Assembly (NCBI GenBank): GCA_947624325.1
Contig: CANQJT010000003.1
Span: 124,001 to 188,000, forward strand
DNA length: 64,000 bases
Direction of reading: 5' to 3'
Origin: Candidatus Gastranaerophilales bacterium
Lineage (GTDB): Bacteria; Cyanobacteriota; Vampirovibrionia; Gastranaerophilales; Gastranaerophilaceae
Shown here: piece by piece, positions 1 through 8,677 of the stretch
Layout of the letters: the number at the start of each line of letters is the position of its first letter
How positions within the stretch are numbered: the first letter of the stretch is position 1
Program-made: the position numbers and the translations under genes
The notes under the pieces: model-generated
What the model was told of the DNA's origin: nothing
What the model saw: the letters and a program-made list of their open reading frames with translations, nothing else
Databases searched by the model: none

Positions 1-76
1 AGAAACACTTGATGATAATGATGTAACAGAAATAATTACAAGAATTAAAGGCGAAGAGTTTATAGAAAGAATTTAA
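1..76 (+). CDS. C-terminal tail of an unidentified protein (partial)
   Basis: Only the last 24 codons are in the window, ending at a TAA at 74-76. The residues begin ETLDDNDV and end EEFIERI. The ETLDxxxV pattern resembles the end of the peptidase domain of FtsH-type proteases, which often have ETIDGxxI there, but the fragment is too short to assign. It is in the same direction as the next gene, 31 bp downstream. Confidence 0.4.
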   Translation, partial: ETLDDNDVTEIITRIKGEEFIERI

Positions 77-107
77 AGGGTATTAAATAAAAAAAGAGGT
101 AGTAAAT

Positions 108-827
108 ATGGCATCAATAATAAATGCTGTAAGAAACATTATTAGTGATAATTGGTGGATTGTTAAAGTTATAGTTTTTGCCGCACCGATATTTTTAATT
201 ATTAACAATAAAATTTTTGACGGATTTGGTGAAACTAATAAAATAATAGCTTATATAATATTGGCCTGTTTATATTTCGGAATATGTTCTTTCCTTATTA
301 ACCGAAATATAAATAATTTAACTCCTATATTGCCGTCATTGTTTACATTACTAGATTGGATAAAAAGATCTATTTTCGTATCAATAGTTACAATACCATT
401 ATATTTATTATATTTTTATGTTATAAATTATGTTTCTCAAGTTTTTTCATCCCAGCCTATAGTAATGTATATTATAATTGTCTGTGTAACAATGTTTTTA
501 GCTCCGTTTATTATACTGCCGACAATATATTATTCGGTAAGAGACAGTTTACTGGATGCGTTGAATTTTAAATTAATTATAGACGGTTCGGGAAACTTTG
601 CAGTAGCTTTTCTTACTTTTTTAATTCAATATCTTATAATCTTTGGAGTTATAGGTTATTCTGTGTATAAGCTTCTCACTGAAATGATTAATGATTCTTT
701 ATTATTAAACATTGCAATAAGTATATTTATAGTTTTATCAATATTAACTTTATATTCATATTGTTCAGACTTATATCCTGAAACAATACCTGAAATACAA
801 GGAAAAAAGAAAAAATCAAAGAGATAA
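108..827 (+). CDS. multi-pass membrane protein of unknown function
   Basis: This 239-residue protein is mostly hydrophobic, with about six predicted membrane segments separated by short loops, and ends in a lysine-rich tail (KKKKSKR) typical of a cytoplasmic C-terminus. I recognise no catalytic motif or family. The start is supported by a purine-rich AGAGG ribosome-binding site about 9 bases upstream. Its last 12 bases overlap the end of the convergent uvrB gene. It could be a small integral membrane protein of the DUF4013 or YesK type, but that is a guess. Confidence 0.7.
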   Translation: MASIINAVRNIISDNWWIVKVIVFAAPIFLIINNKIFDGFGETNKIIAYIILACLYFGICSFLINRNINNLTPILPSLFTLLDWIKRSIFVSIVTIPLYLLYFYVINYVSQVFSSQPIVMYIIIVCVTMFLAPFIILPTIYYSVRDSLLDALNFKLIIDGSGNFAVAFLTFLIQYLIIFGVIGYSVYKLLTEMINDSLLLNIAISIFIVLSILTLYSYCSDLYPETIPEIQGKKKKSKR

Positions 828-2801
828 ACTTTTAAGCTTTTTAATTTGATTACGAATTTCTGCCGCTCTTTCAAAATCAAGAATAGAAGCAGCCTTTTTC
901 ATTGATTTTTCAAGGTTATCAAGAAGTTTAGGCAAATCTTTTTTAGAAATATTATTTTCAACCATTTCTTCTGCCACAATATCTTCAATATTTCTGTAGC
1001 TTGCGACAAGCTGCAGCAGGTTGTTTTCAATTGGTTTTTTAATTGTTTGCGGTGTAATATTATGAATTTTATTATATTCAAGCTGAAGAGTTCTTCTTCT
1101 TTCGGTTTCTTTAATTGCTTTATCCATACTTTCTGTAATTTTATCGGCATACATAATAACTTTAGAGCATACATTTCTTGCTGCTCTTCCTATTGTTTGA
1201 ATTAAACTTGTTTCAGACCTTAAAAAACCTTCTTTATCTGCATCCATAATAGCAACAAGAGAAACTTCGGGAATATCAAGACCTTCTCTTAGAAGGTTTA
1301 CCCCTATAAGTACATCAAAGACACCTAATCTTAAATCTCTAAGAATTTCCACTCTTTCAATAGATGTTATTTCGCTATGCAGGTATCTGACTCTTATTCC
1401 CAGCTGGAGCAAGTAATCACATAAATCTTCCGCCATTTTTTTTGTAAGAGTTGTTACTAAAATTCTTTCTTTTTTATCTGTTACTTTTTTTATTTCTTCA
1501 ATTAAATCGTCAACCTGATTTAAAGTAGGTTTAACAAATATTTCAGGGTCAACAAGTCCTGTCGGACGGATTATTTGCTCTACAATTTGAGAAGATGTTT
1601 CTTTTTCAAAATCTGATGGAGTGGCGGATACATATATTTTCTGCCCTACTTTAGCCCAAAATTCATCTATTTTTAAAGGTCTGTTATCTTTAGCGCTCGG
1701 GAGTCTGAAACCGTAGTCAACAAGTACTGTTTTTCTTGCCTGATCGCCATTATACATAGCTTTTAACTGCGGAATTGATACGTGTGATTCATCTATTACA
1801 ACAAGAAAATCATCATTAAAATAGTCAAGTAATGTGGATGGCGCACTGCCCTTTGCTCGTCTTTCTATTATCCTTGAATAATTTTCAATTCCGCTGCAGT
1901 ATCCCATTTCTTTTATCATTTCAATATCATAGTTCGTTCTTTGATATATTCTTTGTGCCTCAATAAGTTTATTTTCAAATTCAAATTTTTTAACCTGTTC
2001 ACTTAATTCCTGCCTGATTAATGCAATGGTCTGTTCCTTATCGTTTTCATCAGACAAATAATGTACGGCAGGGAAAATAACTGTTGAATCAAGATTTTCA
2101 ATAATTTCACCCGAAACAGGATTTATTCTTATGATTTTTTCAACTTCATCACCAAACAGCGATATTCTTGTAATCATTTTTTCATAAGCAGGCATGATTT
2201 CAATGGTATCGCCCTTCGCTCTAAAAGTAGAACGAGTTAACTCAAGGTCGTTTCTTGTGTATTGAATTTTTACCAGTTCTTTTAAAAATGCGTTTCTGTC
2301 GATTTCATCACCGACTTCTATTTTTAACGAACTGCTTAAATACTGTTCAGGCAAACCTAAACCGTATATACAGCTTACGGAAGCAACTACTATTACATCA
2401 TTTCTTTCATAAAGGCTTCTTGTTGTATTATGTCTTAATCTGTCGATTTCATCATTTATAGTTGCAGATTTTTCAATATAAGTGTCGCTTCTGGGGATAT
2501 AAGCTTCAGGCTGATAATAATCGTAATAACTTATAAAATATTCAACGGCATTATCAGGAAAAAGTTCTTTAAATTCATTATATAGTTGTGCCGCAAGTGT
2601 TTTATTATGTGCTATTACAAGTGTCTGTTTTTGAACTTGTTCTATTACGTTTGCGATTGTGAATGTTTTACCTGAACCGGTAATACCTAAAAGGGTTTGG
2701 CTGTCATACCCTTTATTTAATCCTTCAACCAGTTGAGATATAGCTTTTGGCTGGTCGCCTGACGGCTTATATTTTGAACATATTTTAAATCTTTTTTCCA
2801 T
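816..2801 (-). CDS. uvrB: UvrABC excinuclease subunit B
   Basis: UvrB is the damage-verifying DNA helicase-like subunit of nucleotide excision repair and loads UvrC after UvrA has located a lesion. The protein (661 aa from the ATG at 2801) has a Walker A motif GITGSGKT at residues 39-46, the damage-probing beta-hairpin motif [12 protein letters not shown], the DESH box, helicase motifs including the QTIGRAARN box, and a C-terminal UVR domain that contacts UvrC. A GTG two codons upstream (2807) is also open, but the ATG gives the usual N-terminus (short basic stretch, then [12 protein letters not shown]). No clear ribosome-binding site is seen. It is divergent from the TPR gene and is not in an operon with uvrA or uvrC. 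Confidence 0.97.
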   Translation of the reverse strand: MEKRFKICSKYKPSGDQPKAISQLVEGLNKGYDSQTLLGITGSGKTFTIANVIEQVQKQTLVIAHNKTLAAQLYNEFKELFPDNAVEYFISYYDYYQPEAYIPRSDTYIEKSATINDEIDRLRHNTTRSLYERNDVIVVASVSCIYGLGLPEQYLSSSLKIEVGDEIDRNAFLKELVKIQYTRNDLELTRSTFRAKGDTIEIMPAYEKMITRISLFGDEVEKIIRINPVSGEIIENLDSTVIFPAVHYLSDENDKEQTIALIRQELSEQVKKFEFENKLIEAQRIYQRTNYDIEMIKEMGYCSGIENYSRIIERRAKGSAPSTLLDYFNDDFLVVIDESHVSIPQLKAMYNGDQARKTVLVDYGFRLPSAKDNRPLKIDEFWAKVGQKIYVSATPSDFEKETSSQIVEQIIRPTGLVDPEIFVKPTLNQVDDLIEEIKKVTDKKERILVTTLTKKMAEDLCDYLLQLGIRVRYLHSEITSIERVEILRDLRLGVFDVLIGVNLLREGLDIPEVSLVAIMDADKEGFLRSETSLIQTIGRAARNVCSKVIMYADKITESMDKAIKETERRRTLQLEYNKIHNITPQTIKKPIENNLLQLVASYRNIEDIVAEEMVENNISKKDLPKLLDNLEKSMKKAASILDFERAAEIRNQIKKLKSLSL

Positions 2802-2846
2802 ATACACATTTTACATTAAATAGAACATTTTGGTATTGTTAATATG

Positions 2847-2875
2847 TTGTTATATAGTAATTAATAAAATATAAT
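2847..2875 (+). promoter_or_regulatory. sigma-70-type promoter of the TPR gene, predicted leaderless
   Basis: A -35 box TTGTTA (2847-2852), a 17-base spacer and a perfect -10 TATAAT (2870-2875) lie directly before the TPR gene. Only 7 bases separate the -10 from the ATG at 2883, so transcription should start at or next to the A of the start codon. No Shine-Dalgarno sequence is present, consistent with a leaderless mRNA. Confidence 0.6.
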
Positions 2876-2882
2876 AAATAAT

Positions 2883-4673
2883 ATGGAAAATATTACCGAT
2901 TATTTAAAAAAAGCATTTGAGTATAAAAATGAATGCTGTTGGGAAAAAGCAATAGATTATTTTTATAAGGCACTGGCTATTGATAATAACAGCACGGAAA
3001 TTATTTCAGAACTTGCATATATTTATACAATGCTTTGCAAATATGACAGAGCCTGCAGTTTATATGAGCAGATTGCAGCTTTAGACCCTGAAAATAATAA
3101 ATGCAAGTTTGATTTAGCTGTTTTGTATAAAAAAATGGAGGAATATAAAAAAGCTGACAGTTTATTTTCAGAACTCTATTTTGCAGAATTTGACAAAGAA
3201 AAAGTTTTTGAAGAGTGGTTCCCTGTTTTATTATTTAATAAAGATTACCAAAAAATCATAACCTTATATAAATCTTCAAACGAAAATTATAATTCAAGTA
3301 AAATATATTATTATACGGCTTGTGCCTTTGAAAAAAATTCTAATGAATTAACAGCATTGGAGCTTTATAAAAAGTCCTTTGATAAAGATAATACAAATAT
3401 TAATGCGGCTTGTGCTTATGCTCAAATATTATTTAAACAGGGCAATTATAAGGAATGTGAAAACATACTTTATGAAATTTTAAAAAGAAGTGATGATGAC
3501 AGAGCATTTTATCTGCTTGCAGAAATTTGTTACTTAAATAAAAATACTGATGAGGCAATAAAAAATTATTCATATGCCGTAAGTATAAATCCCGGAGAAG
3601 CTGAATATTATTATAAACTCGGGATTTCATATTCATTAAAGGGATTTTTTAATGAGGCAGAACAAAGTTACTGCAAAGCTTTAACTTTGGAACCTGATAA
3701 TATAAGCTATAATTATACTCTTGCATATATGTATTATATGACAAAGAAGTTTACTCCCGCTGAAAAATTGACGGATTATATTTTAAGATTGGATAAAGAA
3801 AATATAAATGCGATAGCTTTAAAAGCTTTAATTTTGTGTGAAACAAAAGAAGTAACTTCAGCATCTAAATATATTGAAAAACTAAATGAAAGTAAAAATT
3901 CCGATGATTTTGCTTGGTATGTTCAAGCGGTTTATTATTCAAAGCTGAATATATGGAATAAGGCTATATACACAGCAAATAAAGCTGTGGAACTAAATGA
4001 AAATTCGCTTGAGTATAAGTATGAATTGGCAAAAAATTATTATAATGTAGAAAATTATAATTTAGCATTAAAGTATTGTAATGACATCCTTAGCAAAAAT
4101 GATAAATATTTATCGGCTTATATATTGATGTCAAATGTTTTGTATAAAACTGCAGATTACAAAAAAGCGGAAGAATTTATTAATAAAGCTTTAGAATTGG
4201 ATATAAATTGTCCGGATATTTATTTTATAAAAGGTAATATATTTTATGTTTTATCTGAATATAATAAAGCAATTGAACAGTATAAAATAGGGATATCAAT
4301 AAATCCGCAAAAAAAAGAATATTATGCATTAATAGCGAAATGTTATTATATGCTGGAAAGTTATAAAGAGTCATATGAATATTACAAAGAAGCAGCGGAT
4401 TTTGATATTTCAAATCCTCAATACAGGTATTATATGGCAAAATGTGCGGTTCTTAACGGGGATAAAGAGAGTGCTTTAACAAACTTTTCGGTTATGAAAA
4501 GGCTTGCTCCTAGTAATATATGTTATATAGAAGAATATGCAGACTACTTAAATGTAACAGGAAATAAAAAATCAGCCCTGCAATTATTAAATCAATTAGA
4601 AAAAACAGTAAATATAAAAGAAGAAAAAGCCATAATAAAAAAAATAATAAGTAAAATAAAAAAAGGTGGTTGA
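2883..4673 (+). CDS. tetratricopeptide-repeat (TPR) protein
   Basis: This 596-residue protein consists almost entirely of about sixteen 34-residue TPR units. The pattern is clear at residues 17-50 (WEKAIDYFYKALAIDNN) and repeats to the C-terminus. TPR arrays form superhelical scaffolds for protein-protein contacts, so the role is probably as an assembly factor or adaptor. There is no signal peptide or membrane segment, so it should be cytoplasmic. No enzymatic domain is attached, and the partner cannot be deduced. The gene stands alone between divergent uvrB and tRNA-Ala, whose promoter region overlaps its stop codon. Confidence 0.9.
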   Translation: MENITDYLKKAFEYKNECCWEKAIDYFYKALAIDNNSTEIISELAYIYTMLCKYDRACSLYEQIAALDPENNKCKFDLAVLYKKMEEYKKADSLFSELYFAEFDKEKVFEEWFPVLLFNKDYQKIITLYKSSNENYNSSKIYYYTACAFEKNSNELTALELYKKSFDKDNTNINAACAYAQILFKQGNYKECENILYEILKRSDDDRAFYLLAEICYLNKNTDEAIKNYSYAVSINPGEAEYYYKLGISYSLKGFFNEAEQSYCKALTLEPDNISYNYTLAYMYYMTKKFTPAEKLTDYILRLDKENINAIALKALILCETKEVTSASKYIEKLNESKNSDDFAWYVQAVYYSKLNIWNKAIYTANKAVELNENSLEYKYELAKNYYNVENYNLALKYCNDILSKNDKYLSAYILMSNVLYKTADYKKAEEFINKALELDINCPDIYFIKGNIFYVLSEYNKAIEQYKIGISINPQKKEYYALIAKCYYMLESYKESYEYYKEAADFDISNPQYRYYMAKCAVLNGDKESALTNFSVMKRLAPSNICYIEEYADYLNVTGNKKSALQLLNQLEKTVNIKEEKAIIKKIISKIKKGG

Positions 4674-4700
4674 TTTTTTTTTATGACATGTTAATATAAT
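4670..4700 (+). promoter_or_regulatory. probable promoter of tRNA-Ala
   Basis: A -10 TATAAT at 4695-4700 lies 32 bases before the tRNA. A weak -35 (TTGATT, 4670-4675) has a long 19-base spacer and overlaps the TPR stop codon. An imperfect hairpin with a GTAA loop at 4701-4724 falls in the 5' leader of the tRNA precursor. Confidence 0.4.
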
Positions 4701-4732
4701 TTTGTTAATCGTAAGACTAACAAATCCTTTAC

Positions 4733-4808
4733 GGGGGATTAGCTCAATTGGTAGAGCACCTGCTTTGCACGCAGGGGGTTAGGAGTTCGAGTCTCCTATT
4801 CTCCACCA
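4733..4808 (+). tRNA. tRNA-Ala (anticodon TGC)
   Basis: A full cloverleaf is readable. The acceptor stem GGGGGAT pairs with ATTCTCC through two G-U pairs, followed by a D-arm starting GCTC, an anticodon stem CCTGC/GCAGG with loop TTTGCAC (anticodon TGC), and a T-arm with the TTCGAGT loop. The discriminator is A, and CCA is encoded in the gene. It decodes GCA and, by wobble, other alanine codons. Confidence 0.97.
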
Positions 4809-4814
4809 TTTAAG

Positions 4815-4842
4815 AAGAAGTCGGAATGACTTCTTTTTTTTT
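4815..4842 (+). terminator. intrinsic terminator after tRNA-Ala
   Basis: An 8-bp stem AAGAAGTC/GACTTCTT with loop GGAAT is followed by a run of nine T. It ends only about ten bases before the cysK ribosome-binding site, leaving no room for a separate cysK promoter. Confidence 0.8.
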
Positions 4843-4864
4843 AAAAAGAAATTGAGGTAAAAAT

Positions 4865-5788
4865 ATGAACATACACAAACAAATAACGGATTTAATTGGT
4901 AAAACTCCACTGTTAGAATTAAAAAATATGGAAAAAGAATATAATCTTGAGGCAAAAATAATTGCTAAACTGGAATATTTTAATCCTGCAGGTAGTGTGA
5001 AAGACAGGGTTGCATACGCAATGATAAAAGATGCTGAAAATAAAGGTTTATTAAAAGAAGGTTCTGTTATAATAGAACCTACAAGCGGAAATACCGGTAT
5101 CGGGTTAGCATCAATAGGTGCATCAAAAGGTTATAAGGTAATTCTCACCATGCCTGAAACAATGAGCATAGAAAGAAGAAATCTTTTAAAAACATACGGA
5201 GCTGAAATTGTTTTAACAGAGGGCACTAAAGGGATGAAAGGTGCTATTGAGAAAGCGCTTGAACTCGCTAAACAAATTCCAAACAGCTTTATTCCGAGCC
5301 AATTTGAAAATCCCGAAAATCCAAAAGCGCATGAAAAGACGACAGGCCCTGAAATTTGGGAAGATACGGAAGGTAAAGTTGATATATTTATAGCAGGTGT
5401 CGGCACGGGCGGAACAATTTCAGGTGTCGGCAGGTATTTAAAATCTAAAAATCCGAATATTAAAATAGTTGCTGTAGAACCATTATCATCACCTGTATTA
5501 TCCGAAGGAAAGGCTGGCGCACATAAAATACAAGGTATTGGCGCAGGGTTTGTTCCTAAAACTCTTAATACCGAGATTTACGATGAAATAATTACTGTAA
5601 GTAACGAGGAAGCACTTGAAACAACCAAACTTCTTGCTAAAAAAGAAGGTCTGCTCGTCGGAATTTCCTCGGGTGCAGTGTTAAATGCCGCTGTAAAACT
5701 TGCTCAAAGACCTGAAAATAAAGGAAAAATGATTGTAGTTTTACTTCCTGATACGGGCGAAAGATATTTATCCGTAATTTCTGATTAA
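4865..5788 (+). CDS. cysK: cysteine synthase A (O-acetylserine sulfhydrylase)
   Basis: It converts O-acetyl-L-serine and sulfide to L-cysteine and acetate using PLP in the cytoplasm. The 307-residue length is normal. Lys46 in NPAGSVKDR is the Schiff-base lysine, TSGNTGIG binds the substrate carboxylate, GTGGTISG binds the PLP phosphate, and the GISSGA segment lies near the C-terminus. A ribosome-binding site (GAGGT) precedes the ATG. The gene comes directly after the tRNA-Ala terminator and before luxS and mtnN, so it probably sits at the sulfur end of the same metabolic cluster. Cystathionine beta-synthase-type activity cannot be excluded from sequence, but this length and these motifs favour CysK. 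Confidence 0.95.
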   Translation: MNIHKQITDLIGKTPLLELKNMEKEYNLEAKIIAKLEYFNPAGSVKDRVAYAMIKDAENKGLLKEGSVIIEPTSGNTGIGLASIGASKGYKVILTMPETMSIERRNLLKTYGAEIVLTEGTKGMKGAIEKALELAKQIPNSFIPSQFENPENPKAHEKTTGPEIWEDTEGKVDIFIAGVGTGGTISGVGRYLKSKNPNIKIVAVEPLSSPVLSEGKAGAHKIQGIGAGFVPKTLNTEIYDEIITVSNEEALETTKLLAKKEGLLVGISSGAVLNAAVKLAQRPENKGKMIVVLLPDTGERYLSVISD

Positions 5789-5821
5789 TCCTTTTTTATT
5801 ATATAATTATAAAAAAGGGTG
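5789..5821 (+). promoter_or_regulatory. promoter and inverted repeat before luxS
   Basis: A perfect -10 TATAAT (5802-5807) is embedded in an AT-rich inverted repeat (CCTTTTTTAT at 5790-5799 against ATAAAAAAGG). The repeat may also end the cysK transcript. The -35 is poor. A ribosome-binding site AAGGG follows at about 5815. Confidence 0.4.
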
Positions 5822-5828
5822 TTAAAAA

Positions 5829-6290
5829 ATGGAAAAAATTGCAAGCTTTAAAGTAAATCACGATATTCTTCAAAAGGGCATGTATATTTCAAGAATAGAT
5901 GGCGATATTATAACTTATGATATCCGAATGAAAAAGCCAAATGGCGGTGATTATCTTGAAAATGGTGCTATGCATACTTTTGAACATTTATTTGCAACTT
6001 ATGTAAGGAATACAGATTTAAAAGACGGAATTATATATGTCGGGCCTATGGGCTGTCGGACAGGGTTTTATTTTATAGTAAGAGATAAAATTTCTCATAA
6101 ACAGGCTTTGGATTTATTTAGAGGAAGTTTAAAGTTTATATCTGAATTTGAAGGTAAAATCCCCGGGGTGAGCAGAATTGAATGCGGTAATTACCTTGAG
6201 CATGACTTAGAAGGCGCTAAAGCAGTTGCAAGAGATATGATAAATGTACTTGAAAACTGGACGGAAAAGGATATGTATTATGCTGAATAA
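5829..6290 (+). CDS. luxS: S-ribosylhomocysteine lyase (autoinducer-2 synthase)
   Basis: LuxS splits S-ribosylhomocysteine into homocysteine and DPD, the precursor of the AI-2 signal. The 153 residues contain the metal-binding HTFEH motif (His49, His53), the catalytic Cys76 in GCRTGF, and Cys119 as the third metal ligand. It directly precedes mtnN, which makes its substrate from S-adenosylhomocysteine; the two genes overlap by 11 bases. Photosynthetic cyanobacteria generally use SahH instead, so this two-step route is a distinguishing trait. It may serve only methyl recycling rather than signalling, since no AI-2 receptor gene is seen here. Confidence 0.97.
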   Translation: MEKIASFKVNHDILQKGMYISRIDGDIITYDIRMKKPNGGDYLENGAMHTFEHLFATYVRNTDLKDGIIYVGPMGCRTGFYFIVRDKISHKQALDLFRGSLKFISEFEGKIPGVSRIECGNYLEHDLEGAKAVARDMINVLENWTEKDMYYAE

Positions 6291-7023
6291 TAAGAAACTT
6301 GCGATAATCGGGGCAATGGACTGCGAAGTTGATATTTTAAAATCACTTTTAAAAAACCGCAGGGAAATTCAAAATGCGAAAATGACAATTTATACGGGAA
6401 CAATTAACGGTTATGAGGTTATTGTTTCTAAAAGCGGTGTCGGCAAGGTAAATTCAGCTATTACTACTCAATATATTATAGATACTCTTCATCCTGATTT
6501 TATATTAAATACGGGTGTTGCAGGCGGAGTTGCCGATAATATGTCAGTCGGTGATATTGTTATAGGAACATCTTTAGTTCAATATGACTTTAATGTTACG
6601 GCTTTAGGCTATGCCAGAGGCTATATGTGTACGGGAATTAATAAAGATAAGCCGACCGTATATTATTCGGATGAAAATTTAATAAACTATTATGAAAAAG
6701 CTCTTAAAGAAAGCGGATTTAAGTCTGCAATTCATAAAGGTGTTATAGCAACGGGCGATACTTTTATTTCCGATAACAATTTAAAATTTGAAATAAGAGA
6801 TTTATTTAACGCATATGCCGTTGAAATGGAAGGATGTGCCATCGCTCAATGCGCATATGTAAACAATATTCCGTTTGTAATAGTCAGAGCAATATCAGAC
6901 TTGGCAAACGGGGATTCTCCTAAATCGTTGGAAGCTTTTGAAAAAATAATGGCGGAATTTTCAGCAAAAACAGTGGAAACTATGCTTAACTATTCGCTTT
7001 CAGCTACAACTGTTACTATCTGA
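6280..7023 (+). CDS. mtnN: 5'-methylthioadenosine/S-adenosylhomocysteine nucleosidase
   Basis: This cytoplasmic enzyme removes adenine from S-adenosylhomocysteine and methylthioadenosine. From the ATG at 6280 the protein is 247 aa. An open frame continues upstream to 6244 inside luxS, but the ribosome-binding site GGAAAAGG at 6263-6270 and the family N-terminus (KKLAIIGAMDCEVDIL) favour 6280. The catalytic Glu follows GAMD (Glu16), and the MEGCAIAQ segment and VRAISDLA (catalytic Asp) are intact. It overlaps luxS by 11 bases, indicating translational coupling. Its 3' end overlaps the small convergent gene by 34 bases. Confidence 0.96.
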   Translation: MLNNKKLAIIGAMDCEVDILKSLLKNRREIQNAKMTIYTGTINGYEVIVSKSGVGKVNSAITTQYIIDTLHPDFILNTGVAGGVADNMSVGDIVIGTSLVQYDFNVTALGYARGYMCTGINKDKPTVYYSDENLINYYEKALKESGFKSAIHKGVIATGDTFISDNNLKFEIRDLFNAYAVEMEGCAIAQCAYVNNIPFVIVRAISDLANGDSPKSLEAFEKIMAEFSAKTVETMLNYSLSATTVTI

Positions 7024-7193
7024 TTTCCGTAACTGTCTATATGACCATCTGTTTTTTCAATTATATATCTTAAACCTTCTTTGCCTGCGATTGCTTTTTG
7101 TGCGGCTTCTAATGCTTTGTCAAAATCAGTAAATTCGCCTATTTGTTTGCGTGAAAATTCAGAGTAATCTCTTTCTGTTATAACTTGAAACAT
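6990..7193 (-). CDS. small conserved-looking protein of unknown function
   Basis: The protein has 67 residues and no membrane segment. It begins MFQVITERDYSEFSRK and has an alternating helix/strand pattern with a short region resembling DUF-type small alpha/beta proteins. It is accepted as real because a strong ribosome-binding site (GGAG) lies 7 bases before the ATG and composition is protein-like. Its end overlaps the end of mtnN tail to tail. I do not recognise the family. Confidence 0.6.
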   Translation of the reverse strand: MFQVITERDYSEFSRKQIGEFTDFDKALEAAQKAIAGKEGLRYIIEKTDGHIDSYGNQIVTVVAESE

Positions 7194-7288
7194 AACTTTT
7201 CTCCTTTTTTGCTATTATAATACTACATAAAAATATTAATTGTATAACTTCAAATAAATTGATATGATTAGTATAGAAAAGGGGTATC

Positions 7289-8173
7289 ATGACGGGAAAT
7301 TTAAATTTTAAAGTTGATGAATCAAAATGTATTCATTGCGGATTGTGCGTAAATGATTGCATTGAAAGTGTAATTGAATTAGACGGGAATAAAGTTCCAA
7401 AAGCCGTGGATGAAAAAAATTGTATAGGTTGTATGCACTGTTTTACTATTTGTCCTGTTGGTGCAATTTCAATATTTGATAAAAATCCCGATAATACTGA
7501 AAAAATATTATCTCAAAGCCCTGATATGCTTTTAAATTTAATAAAATCAAGAAGAAGTGACAGAAATTATAAACAAGAAAATCTTGATGCTCAAACATTT
7601 CAGAAACTTAAGGATATGCTGAAATGGGTTCCGACAGGCTGTAATCATCATAAATTACATTTTTCGTTTGTTGATGATATTCAGGTAATGGATGAATTAA
7701 GAGAACATGTAAATAATAAAATTATTAATGCGCTGACATCAAAGCCTATAAAAGTGGTTGCTGATAAATTTGCGCCGTTTACAAAAGATTTTTTAAACGG
7801 GGAAGATATTATATTTAGAGGTGCTCCGCATATGCTTGTTGTTTCTAATTCCGTTACAGCGCCGTGCGCTAAAGAAGATGCGGATATTGCTTTAAGCTAT
7901 TTTGAACTTTATGCTCAAAGCTTAGGGGTAGGGACTTGCTGGTGTGGGTTTGGTCAAATATGCATGATGTTATTCCCTGAACTTAGCGAATATTTAAAAA
8001 TTCCTGAAGGTTACAAAAGTCAATATGTAATGCTTTTTGGACCTAAAGCAGTTAATTACGCAAGAACCACCTTGCCAAGTGAGGTAAGTATTTCAACTGC
8101 AGAAAAACAAGGATTTGAAAAATTATCAGCTATGAAAACGGTGAAAAGGTTTTTTTGGAATTTTATAAGATAA
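7289..8173 (+). CDS. nitroreductase-family flavoprotein with N-terminal 2x[4Fe-4S] ferredoxin domain
   Basis: Residues 1-60 carry two [4Fe-4S] motifs (Cys14, 17, 20, 24 and Cys45, 48, 51, 55). Residues from about 88 form an FMN nitroreductase fold, with the SRRSDRNYK start typical of this family and a GTCWCG segment near residue 214. Such fusions pass low-potential electrons from ferredoxin to the flavin and are common in anaerobes. The physiological substrate (nitro compound, quinone or other) cannot be told. A GGGG-type ribosome-binding site precedes the ATG. It is followed by the Lrp gene 21 bp later and may be co-transcribed with it. Confidence 0.92.
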   Translation: MTGNLNFKVDESKCIHCGLCVNDCIESVIELDGNKVPKAVDEKNCIGCMHCFTICPVGAISIFDKNPDNTEKILSQSPDMLLNLIKSRRSDRNYKQENLDAQTFQKLKDMLKWVPTGCNHHKLHFSFVDDIQVMDELREHVNNKIINALTSKPIKVVADKFAPFTKDFLNGEDIIFRGAPHMLVVSNSVTAPCAKEDADIALSYFELYAQSLGVGTCWCGFGQICMMLFPELSEYLKIPEGYKSQYVMLFGPKAVNYARTTLPSEVSISTAEKQGFEKLSAMKTVKRFFWNFIR

Positions 8174-8194
8174 GCTTACCGAAAGGAAATACTA

Positions 8195-8677
8195 ATGTGT
8201 GAAGAGTTATTATCTATAATTGAAAAAAACAGCAGAATAGGTTTAAATGAATTGGCTGTTTTACTGGGTACTAATGAAAGTGAGGTTTTAAAGGAACTTG
8301 AAACACTTGAAAAAGAAAATATAATATGCGGTTATCATACATTAATTGATTGGGAAAAAACCTCAATTGAAAAGGTAACGGCATTAATTGAAGTCAGGGT
8401 TACTCCGCAAAGAGGACAAGGTTTTGATAAAATTGCTCAAAGAATATACAATTATCCCGAAGTTAAAGCTGTTTATCTTATATCGGGCGGATTTGACCTT
8501 CTCGTTATATTAGAAGAAAAATCTTTAAGAGAAATAGCTAATTTTGTTTCCGATAAATTATCTACTCTTGAAAGTGTTCTAAGTACAGGTACTCACTTTA
8601 TACTTAAAAAATATAAGGATTTTGGTACTATATTGGATAAAAAACATGAAGATGAAAGAGAGATAATTTCACCGTGA
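8195..8677 (+). CDS. Lrp/AsnC-family transcriptional regulator
   Basis: The 160-residue protein has an N-terminal helix-turn-helix (residues about 5-55, with the pattern IIEKNSRIGLNELAVLLG) and a C-terminal RAM effector domain (about 65-150). These proteins sense amino acids and form octamers. It overlaps the following aminotransferase by 4 bases (GTGA), so it probably controls or responds to amino-acid metabolism through that enzyme. It could also be autoregulated, but no operator was identified. Confidence 0.93.
   Translation: MCEELLSIIEKNSRIGLNELAVLLGTNESEVLKELETLEKENIICGYHTLIDWEKTSIEKVTALIEVRVTPQRGQGFDKIAQRIYNYPEVKAVYLISGGFDLLVILEEKSLREIANFVSDKLSTLESVLSTGTHFILKKYKDFGTILDKKHEDEREIISP

Noticed and set aside
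6525-6545. GCCGATAA inside mtnN
   Set aside because: Codons for a conserved protein segment, and no -35 partner.
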